Assembly (NCBI GenBank): GCA_963971425.1
Contig: OZ020514.1
Span: 43,677,527 to 43,741,526, forward strand
Reading direction: 5' to 3'
Source of the DNA: Bryoerythrophyllum caledonicum
Taxonomy: Eukaryota; Streptophyta; Bryopsida; Pottiales; Pottiaceae
Length of the DNA stretch: 64,000 bases
Shown piece after piece: positions 56,150 through 64,000 of the stretch. Position 1 is the first letter of the stretch. Every line of letters begins with the position of its first letter. The notes beneath the pieces were generated by a model. That model ran no database searches. It was not told where the DNA came from and worked only from the letters and a program-made list of their open reading frames with translations. A program made the translations under genes and the position numbers.

Positions 56150-59100
56150 ACTATAGGACAGCTCCTGCGGGACAATAGGACTATAGCCAACGTGGCTATA
56201 GGACAGCTCCTGTGGGACAACCCCAATTACCAGAAGATAGTCAAGGAAGCTTGTACTCACTCTAGGCGGTGTAGGATCCGACTTCCCACTGTAGCTGTGA
56301 ACTTTTCTACAGTGGAAGACTACGGCGCCCCTGAAATAGCGGTGGAGATAGATGGGTGCTTAATCCATAATGTACCCTTTGACGGAGGATCGGGAGTCAA
56401 CCTCATGACAGAAGAGACCGCCAATGACCTAGGATATACAGCTTATGACCCTACTATTCAAGTCTTGAGGATGGCCGACCAATCACGCGTCTTACCTCTA
56501 GGACGGTTATCAGGTATTCCCACCAAGATAGGTCCCATCACCTATCCCCTCAACTATGTTATACTCAAAGTTGAAATGGGTAAACCTTTCCCATTGCTGC
56601 TCGGACGCCCTTGATTATATCTTGCAGATGTGCGGGTGAATTGAGGAAGGAAGGAGTTCACATTCGGCAACCCACCTACCTCCATCCCATGGAAGCACGA
56701 AGAGGCCATGGGAGAGACAAGTGACAACGAAGGCTACACCTCCAATTGGTCAGACCAAGAAGGAGATGACTCCACCTCTTCATACCTTGTGGAGAACTTC
56801 GAGACCAAGTCGAAACGGACTACGGCTTCCTGGAAGCGGTCCCGGAACAAGGTGTGGTAGAAGAGGTGGACGAAGAGGAACCTGGCCCGGATGTTTACCC
56901 GTGGCCACAGGAAGATCGCTCCTTAGGAGAGTCTTCGATGACTCTTACTCAAGAGTGGCTGAGGAAGTAATTGGAGGACGTGACTCTTCCGATTCAAGAA
57001 GGGGAGCACATTCAGACCCCCCACAGTGGAACGATCCGGACTTGCTCGGATTGGAAGGAGCGGATCGCACCAAAACCGTCGTGTCCCCTGAAGATTACAA
57101 CACCACCAAAGTCCTTCCAGGCAAGTCTTTCAACCTCGGAAAGAACTTGACAAAGAAAGAAAGGAGGTTGTACACCAAACTCTTGCAAGAGTTTGTAGAT
57201 GTGTTTGCTTGGGAGACTTCAGATCTGACCGGTATACCCGCGCGGCTAGGAGAACATCGAATTGATCTTGTAGAGGGTGCCGCACCGGTTAGACAACGAT
57301 AATACCGCCTAAACCCTAAGTATGCACTTATGGTGAAGGAGGAATTGGATAAATTGTTGGAAGCCGGATTCATCTACCCGGTCAACAACTCGGAGTGGGT
57401 GTCACCCATAGTGATCGTACCCAAGAAGGTAGGATGAGATGGAAAGGTAAAAATCCGTGTGTGCCAGGACTTCCGTAAGTTGAACTCGGCCACCAAGAAA
57501 GACTACTTCCCCCTACCTTTCATTGACATGGTGTTAGATCACGTAGCAGGGAATGAGTGCTTTAGCTTCATGGATGGGTTCTTCGGGTACAATCAGGTAT
57601 CCATTAGACAGAGCGACCAGCTGAAGACGACATTCACCACAGAATGGGGCACCTACGCGTTCAACCGAATGCCCTTCGGGCTATGTAACGCACCCGGCAC
57701 TTTTCAGCGCCTGATGATGGACATTTTTCAAGACTTCCTTAAGCATTTCCTAGAAGTGTTCATCGATGACTTCGTGGTGTTCAGTCCACAGACGGACCAT
57801 TTGGAGTACTTACGGAAGACGTTCCAGAGGTGCAGAGAAACCAACCTGAAACTTCACCCGGGTAAGTGTTTCTTTGCGATGCTCTCCGGCGTACTTCTGG
57901 GACATGTTGTCAGCAAGGACGGACTGCATGTTGACATCAACAAGGTGAAGGCGATACTCCAGCTACTAGCGCCGATCAATGTGCGAGAGATAAGAGGGTT
58001 CCTAGGATGTGTAGGCTACTACAGGCGTTTCATCAACAAGTATGCCCAGCTGGCTGCACCCCTCACGGAACTACTCAAGAAAGATAAAGAATTTGTGTGG
58101 ACAGAACAAAGATAAGCGGCCTTTGAAGAACTCAAGGTACGAGTGTCGTCCGCACCCATCCTATCCCCACCTCAATGGAATAAGGATTTTCATGTTACTC
58201 TTGATGCATCTGGATGGTGCCTAGGAGCAATCTTGTGGCAGGAAGGCCTAAGTGGCGGAGAGAAGCCCATCTACTACGCTAGCCGTCAGATGATCGCAAC
58301 AGAGAGGAACTACACCGCCACCGAGCGGGAGGCATTGGTAGTGGTGTACGCCTGTAGGAAGTTCCGCCATTACCTTCTAGGGTACAAGATCGTCTTCCAC
58401 ACCGACCATGACTCACTGAAGTACCTTGTAAACAAGCCTGACCTTTCAGGGAGGATTTCTCGTTGGATACTTTTGCTTCAAGAGTTTAACTACGAGGTGA
58501 GAGTGAAACCTGGCAGGGCCAACCAAAATGCCGACTACCTGTCACGACTGCAAGGGTCGGAGAGCGCCAACGACATCGAAACAAAATTCCCTGACGAATT
58601 TCCGGAGTCGACGTCGAAATCTGGCCCGGAAGACATCGGGGATCTCAATCCGGACCTCCTTCAAGAGCGCTTGACCGAGCGACATCCTTCCGGGCCAAAC
58701 ACCGAATGGACGTGGAAGGATCAGGCTGAAGGAGAAGGATCAACTATGGAGGAAGTGTTGATCTTCTAAACAGATCCCAATGAAGAATTCGAATACAAGG
58801 ACATCCGAACCTACCTCCTTGATCGCACATATCCGGAAGGATACATCAGGGAAGAGAAAGCCGTGTTCCAGCAAAAGATAGCTCCTTACACCCTCATTGA
58901 AGGGATCCTTTTTAAGTATGGAGCCGATGAGAGGTAAAGAAGATGCCTAGAGGTTAAGAAGATGCCTAGAGATTAAGGAGAGAAGGCCTGTCATCCGTGC
59001 CTTACACGATGACCCCGCTGGAGGACACTTTGCTGTGATGAGTACCGTAGAGAGGATCCGGGCGGCGGGGTACTGGTGGCAGCAGCTCCACCGAGACGTG

Positions 59101-59708
59101 AAAACGTTATAGTGGGGGTGATCCTCAACAAAGTCGTCGCAGCGCATAAAACAGATTGGGACATGAAGCTTTTCTCCACCGTGTACGCCTACAACACGAC
59201 AAGGAAGACCACAACCGGAAGAAGTCCCTACTGTCTAGTCCATGGATAAGGGGTATTGCAGCACATCGAGACGGACATCGAGACCCATAGGGTCTTAGCA
59301 TCCAACCACGCCGATCAAAGTACCTCCTTGGAGACTCGGTTTGCTGACCTAGATGCCCTCGAAGAAGTCCGGAGTGACGCGCTGCAACAAACGGTAGAAG
59401 TCCAGGCTCGGAGAAAGAGGACGTACGACCTGAAGCTGACCAACAATAAGGGCATTGAAGCACGGAGTCTCGTTTTGCTTTTCGACAGCCGACACCAAGA
59501 TTTCCCAGGTAAATTACACCGCCAATGGATGGGACCCTTAAAAGTACATGAGGTGTTTTCCAATGGATCCTTGCAGCTGAAAGATTTACAAGGGAACTTT
59601 TTGGAGACTAAGACCAACGGTTCGCGGATTAAATTATACCGCAAAAACGAAGGAACGGAAGAAGAGGAAGACGGGGACTTGTCTGCTCGCGAGGACGCTC
59701 CCATGTGA
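56150..59708 (+). pseudogene. Ty3/gypsy pol: protease, reverse transcriptase, RNase H, damaged integrase
   Basis: Protease: VPFDGGSGVNLMTEE (about 56,375) to LLLGRP (56,612). Linker: ERRLYTKLLQEFVDVFAWE (about 57,160). RT: 'LDKLLEAGFIYPVNNSEWVSPIVIVPKK' (about 57,345-57,428), CQDFRKLN (57,462), SFMDGFFGYNQ, NRMPFGLCNAPGTFQ and the catalytic FIDDF (about 57,762). RNase H: TLDASGWCLGAILWQ, ATEREALVVVYA, HTDHDSLKYL, NADYLSRL. RT and RNase H share one frame with stops TAA 57,300, TGA near 57,437 and TAA 58,113. The protease is in another frame. The integrase HHCC region is degraded (58,900-59,030) and the DDE core is missing. Its C-terminal part survives (59,256-59,708), with WMGPLKVHEVF and NGSRIKLYRK. 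The 5' LTR and gag were not found. Confidence 0.9.
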
Positions 59709-59735
59709 GAAGGGGGTGATGTCGTACCACAAATT
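59706..59735 (+). promoter_or_regulatory. Possible polypurine tract and 3' LTR start
   Basis: 'gagaagggggtga' directly after the pol stop is a typical polypurine tract, followed by 'tgtcgtaccac', which begins with TG as LTRs do. No second LTR copy was seen, so the assignment is tentative. Confidence 0.35.
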
Positions 59736-60229
59736 TTTTGTTTTTTTTAGTTAGGAAGATATAGGTATTAAAATTAGGCAAGATAGTTAGGCTAGAAGGT
59801 TATTCCCACTTCGGATTAATCTTTAAGTAAGATTAGGGTAGGAGGACTACGGGGCTTTTATGAAAGCCTTAATAGTAGCAAAAAGGGACCGAGAGCTATG
59901 ACTTAGACCCTAGCCTAAAAATAGTCACTCGGGCCCCAAACCCGCATGAATACCAAGAGGCAGGGAATGCCATCATCCGAGCCAACCCGCACGAACCCGA
60001 ATCTGGCCCGGAAGAAGGAAGGAGACCGAATCTCGCCCGGAAGATGGACACCACCCGAATCTGGCCCGGAAGGTGAGAAGAAGCGGGACGAGAAGGGACC
60101 AGGAAGGTTCCCTAGGCGTGGGCCACCGGGCATAAAGACCAGCTCCACGAGGAGGATCATCACAGCCAGCTCAACGAGGAGGATCATGACAGCAGTCGGC
60201 AAGGGAGATCCGAGCCGGCGAGGAGCACA

Positions 60230-60960
60230 GGCGTGAGGGCGAGGAGCACAGGCGTGAGGACGAGGCGAGCATACACTAGTGAGCTCCGGGCCAGCACTAG
60301 GACGAGTGAGCTCCGAACCAGCACCAGGACGGGGCCAGCATACATGAAGAGTAGCTCCGGGCCAGCATATCCAAGTGAACTCCGAACCAGCACGAGGACG
60401 AGGCCGCATAAACGAAGAGCAAGTCGAGGCCAGCATACACGAGTGAGCTCCAAACCAACACCAGGACGAGGCCGCATACACGAAGAACAGGACAAGGCCA
60501 GCATACACGAGTGAGCTCCGAACCAATACCAGGACGAGGCCGCATACACGAAGAGCAGGACGAGTGAGCTCCGGGCCAACACTAGGACGAGGGAGCTCCG
60601 AGCCAGCATACACGAAGAGCTCCTCCGAGCCAGCATACACGAGTGAGCTCTGAACCAGCACCAGGACGAGGCCGCAACCACGAAGAGCAGGACGAAGCTA
60701 GCTAACACAAAGAGCAGGATGAGACCAGCTAACACGAAGAGCAGGGCAAGGGAGCTCCAGGCCAACCCAAGAAAGGAGAGCTCCGGGCCAGCACGGAGTA
60801 CCGCCATCAAGGGAGTTCCGGGCCAGCAGAAGAAAGCAAGACGAGGGAAGATCATCAACACCAGGAGAAGAAGGGAGAACTCTGGGCCAGCGAGGAGTAC
60901 CGACACCGAGGGAGCTCCGGGCCAGCTTACAAGTGAAGAGGAAGAACCAGTCCCCACCTT
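60230..60960. repeat. GC-rich tandem array built from gagctccgggccagca
   Basis: More than a dozen copies of 'gagctccgggccagcatacacg' alternate with 'gaggccgcatacacgaagagcaggacgagt'-type words. Because the words lack stops, long frames (248 and 257 codons) run open on the minus strand and a 93-codon one on the plus. I regard these as by-products rather than genes. Confidence 0.8.
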
Positions 60961-61029
60961 GTCTTCACCTCAAATGGCCTCCAATCTAGTACCCTCGGGG
61001 AAGAAGGATATCTGCCCAGTCATTCCCAA

Positions 61030-62960
61030 GGACCCCCCTGGAGCTCACCGAGCTTAAAGAGGATCTCCTTCGTATGGGGTGTCTCACCCTCATGGAATTC
61101 TGTTGGAGTTTTTGGGTGGAATTGACTGTGCAAGAGATGCGGTAAGATCCATTGCCAGAACCCAATGGAGATAGCATCCGGGCCTGTCCGGATCGGTGGA
61201 CCATGGGAAGGTGGCAAGAAGTGTATGGATTTCCGCGACAAGGGGCGGGATGGACAAGTACGAAGAAGGAGGAGTATGCCAAGGGCAGGTTCGGTAACAA
61301 GGATGCCAACAACGGTTATGCGGTACAAGATTGCACGGACCTCCGCGCCCGACGGGTCTTCGCATTTCTTGTACCAATCTTACACCCCGAGAAACCTACC
61401 CGAGTGACGGTTACTCTCGCTAACACCGTGTATGGTTCCTACCTTGGCGAGCGGGTGGTGAATTGGGCCATCATTGTGAAGGATGTGGTGATCAGGTTGA
61501 CTCGGAGTATTCACAATGTCAAACGCGCCCCCCTCTGTCCGTTTTTGATCCACATGTATCACCATTTCAAGGAGACTACTCCGGAGGAGGACATGGCATA
61601 TGGAACGCAATTGATGATGAGGAAGTTCGAAGGGACTGAGTCAGAACATGAACCGGGGTGTGAGGGAGGAAGCAGCTCATCACAGTCAGGAGAGGAGGTT
61701 GTACCACCTCCCAAGCGCCAAAGACAGAGACAGGGAGGAGCCCTCTCCACCCGCACCCGTATAGCCATCTGCCCTACAGCCACCAGACTGGCGCAGCTCG
61801 AAGGCAAGTCTTACCCGGCCTCTAAGTTACTCCAAGCCATTTGCGTGTATGTGGAAGATGCGGATAGGACTTTGGGACAAGCAAGCAGCTTGGTGGGTAA
61901 CCCTCCGCGCGAAGGGTTGATTGCTGCGATCAAGGAGAAGGTTGGAGGAGCTGGCGATCTTCGCCTCATGGAGCAGAAGGTTAACCGACTCACGCTCGAG
62001 GTGACAAAGGTAAGGAGTCGAGCGTTGGAGGCAGAGAGAAGTTGCAAGGCAGCTCTTCTCTAAGCCAATGCCTGGGCGGTAGCGTTACAGCAGGTAGATG
62101 AAGCATTACATTTTTCCGCAGATGTGGTACTGAAAGCCAAGATGTTCGATGCTCGATTGGAGAGGGATGACCACATTTCCAGCAAGCGGGTGATTGCCTT
62201 CGTGATGGAGCAAACGGTGAAGGTTGAGGTGGCTTATGCCAACATGAGGTTATTGGTGAGCAATCTCACTCACATTCTATCCAAGTTTGTGGAAGACTCT
62301 GACAGTTCCAGCAAGGATGGAGACTCGGGTTCGGAGACCAACCCGGAGGAGCGTCGCCTCGGTGATCATGGCCCACGGAAGGAGAAGGAAGTGGTAGACC
62401 TTGAGAGCGCGGATCTGCCCTCTTAACTTGCAAGTTCGAAGGTCCAAGCAGGACCATTCCCTTCGGAGGTCACCACACCGATGCAGAGCAGTTGGAAGGA
62501 ACGCCCAAGTGTCGCGATGGAGCCCCCACTCCCTGTGCATCCTCGCTAGTTGCCACTCAGTGAGCCCCTGCGCACTACATCGATTGTGGCCCCTTTGTAG
62601 AGCGGGCTTCACCTTGGGAAGACCGCAAGTGAGAGTTCCTCTTACTTGTACACTCTAGGACAGATATCCGGCCCGGATGTCATCATGGGCACCCCGAGTC
62701 AGGTATCGGCCCCTCCGACACGATCCGGGCCTCATCCAGGCATGACTACGGTGTCACTCACCCCGGATGGCCCCGATTCCTCCTTGCCTTCAAGGGAAAC
62801 CGTGTTGAGGGCAACGACTGGCCAACCCACGCCTTCCACCGATGTGTTTGTGCCATTGGTGGCACTTGCAGTAGCCGCGCCCACCCCGACTTCAAGCCAG
62901 AGTTCCAAGAAGCGCAAGAGGGAAGAGCGGAAGAGACTCGAGGAGCTGGCCCGGAAGTAG
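61030..62960 (+). pseudogene. Most complete copy of the gag-like retroelement ORF
   Basis: Upstream in frame is 'ELTELKEDLLRMGCLTLMEF' (61,034-61,093) with a TAA near 61,143. The main frame 61,152-62,063 holds 'RARRVFAFLVPILHPEKPTRV', 'WAIIVKDVVIRLTRSI' and a Ser/Lys-rich linker (PPPKRQRQRQ). 'LLQAICVYVEDADRTLGQASSL' and a coiled coil follow. A TAA at 62,061 is followed in the same frame by 'ANAWAVALQQVDEALHFSADVVLKAKMF' and 'LLVSNLTHILSKFVED', ending at 62,426. A basic end (SSKKRKREERKRLEELARK) at about 62,895-62,960 is in another frame. The first part resembles capsid-like or plant-transposon-protein domains associated with gypsy elements, but I cannot name the family firmly. Its place downstream of pol means either a second element or a sense-strand accessory ORF. 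Confidence 0.6.
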
Positions 62961-64000
62961 GCCAGGATCTTAGTTAGTAGGTCACTATTCAGTCCGGGAT
63001 TTGGCCCCCGGTTGACTTTGGTTTTGACTTGGTTTTTCCTTGGATTTTGTGTAATAAGTGACCTCTGACGGTGTACGTCATGTGGAGTGGCAGCACCGCC
63101 GCCAAGAGTAGTTAATGTCACCGTTTTTAGTTAGAAGGTATCGTTTGAGTTTGGACTGTTGTGTGAGTCCTTCGCAGTATAAGAGAGGAGTCTCGTGGCC
63201 TCTCTCTTCACTGCTTGATGTGTGTACTTGCTTTCAGTTTAATTCTAAACCTACGCTCTCAGAAAACCTTCAACGGTTGGAGAGCTCGGATTCTATATGA
63301 CTGTGAGTACCATCTCAAGTAGTCCACTCCTCAAGTCCATACTAACCGTCGAGTCATTGTTTCCTTGTTCCATCAAGTAGAGTTAGTCCGGGTGGATGGG
63401 AATAACAGGTGAGATTATAAGTGGTTAGGGGAGGACGAGGGGGGAGTGACGGGTGCGGAAGGAGTCTTGATATGTCTTGTGTGACCGGTCGGCGGCAGGA
63501 TGTCATCGATTGTGAAGATGTACTCTGGATCCCGGATGCATCAACCTTTGGTCAAATAGGTTGATCCAACTAACCCTGTTTGCGTGGTGACCATCGGAGT
63601 AATAGGAGGAGGACTTTGTTCCCTGAAAAAAAGGAGTAGGAATAGGGTATCCCCGGGGCTAATAGCTAGGCGATCCCACGATGTACTACTCCTTTAGCTG
63701 ATTCTGAGGTAAAGGAAGGTCTCACAGCTCGAATTGTAGGTAAACCGCATACTTGCCACCAGAGTAGTGTTGGTCCTTAAGGCCCATGCCTTATCCCCTC
63801 TTATGGGGGGGAACCCAGTGACACCACAACCATCCTAAGTTAGTGAGTAGGAGTGATTGGAGAAACTGTGAGGAAGAAATGACGTTTACTAAAACTTGTT
63901 TGAGTCCGTGAACCGTCGTTCATAGTGATAAAACACTTTCCGGATACGCAAGTATCCCGGATGTCTATAATGTATATAGTTGTAAAGTCCCTGTGGGATC
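62961..64000. other. Non-coding retroelement-like flank
   Basis: No supported gene. 'agtataagagaggagtctcg' near 63,177 looks like a TATA region and is followed by a leader-like stretch, so this may be LTR plus 5' leader of a gag-like element. No matching LTR was found. Confidence 0.35.

Noticed and set aside
59915..60957. Long minus-strand ORFs of 248 and 257 codons as genes
   Set aside because: They coincide with the tandem array and consist of repeated Leu/Val/Ser phrases in overlapping frames, as expected of stop-poor repeats.
1..64000. CRISPR arrays, bacterial operons or ribosome-binding sites
   Set aside because: The intron-containing genes and plant transposons show eukaryotic nuclear DNA; the tandem arrays lack spacer structure.

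Overview
The window reads as nuclear DNA of a streptophyte (green plant lineage). It holds GT-AG spliced genes, a plastid-type DnaJ gene with a transit-like leader, a plant SUVR-type SET gene, and plant-style transposons: a Mutator-like element with a Ulp1 protease, Ty1/copia and Ty3/gypsy remnants, and MITEs. The mix suggests a repeat-rich early-diverging plant or charophyte alga, but the sequence does not fix the species. I read everything by eye. Exon joins were checked for reading phase; similarity calls rest on motif recognition, not searches.

Layout. 0-3.3 kb: minus-strand coding pieces, including a RING-like coiled-coil ORF, and a diverged tandem duplication. 3.9-10.4 kb: fragments of one gag-like retroelement ORF family, a 420-bp tandem duplication, and a decayed FCP1-like phosphatase domain. 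11.4-14.9 kb: a heavily decayed DUF7869-like transposon protein. 16,279-29,734: a complete 13.46-kb Mutator-like element with 9-bp target duplications and terminal inverted repeats over 600 bp. It carries a plus-strand transposase (DDE plus SWIM) interrupted by a 3.5-kb intron, and a convergent minus-strand gene ending in a Ulp1-type cysteine protease. 29.7-32.7 kb: AT-rich DNA with no gene. 32,723-36,335: an eight-exon gene for a 437-residue plastid DnaJ, the clearest intact host gene. 36.8-40.3 kb: a MITE and a truncated copia element that itself contains a MITE. 41.2-44.6 kb: unknown ORFs and an RRM-like gene fragment. 45,017-49,153: a three-exon transposase-like reading frame of 896 codons, broken only by five in-frame TGA codons. 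49,691-51,271 (minus): a SUVR-type H3K9 methyltransferase gene, convergent with it, with one in-frame TAA. 52.6-56.2 kb: coding-phase tandem repeats and unknown minus-strand ORFs. 56.2-59.7 kb: gypsy pol (PR, RT, RNase H, damaged integrase). 60-63 kb: a GC-rich tandem array and the most complete copy of the gag-like ORF.

Two signals stand out. First, the hexamer CGATAA/TTATCG is strongly over-represented in the Mutator-like element, in TIRs, exons and introns alike, and forms a 10-bp tandem array in one intron of its protease gene. Second, the 45-49 kb transposase-like frame keeps perfect reading phase over 2.7 kb, yet all five of its internal stops are TGA.
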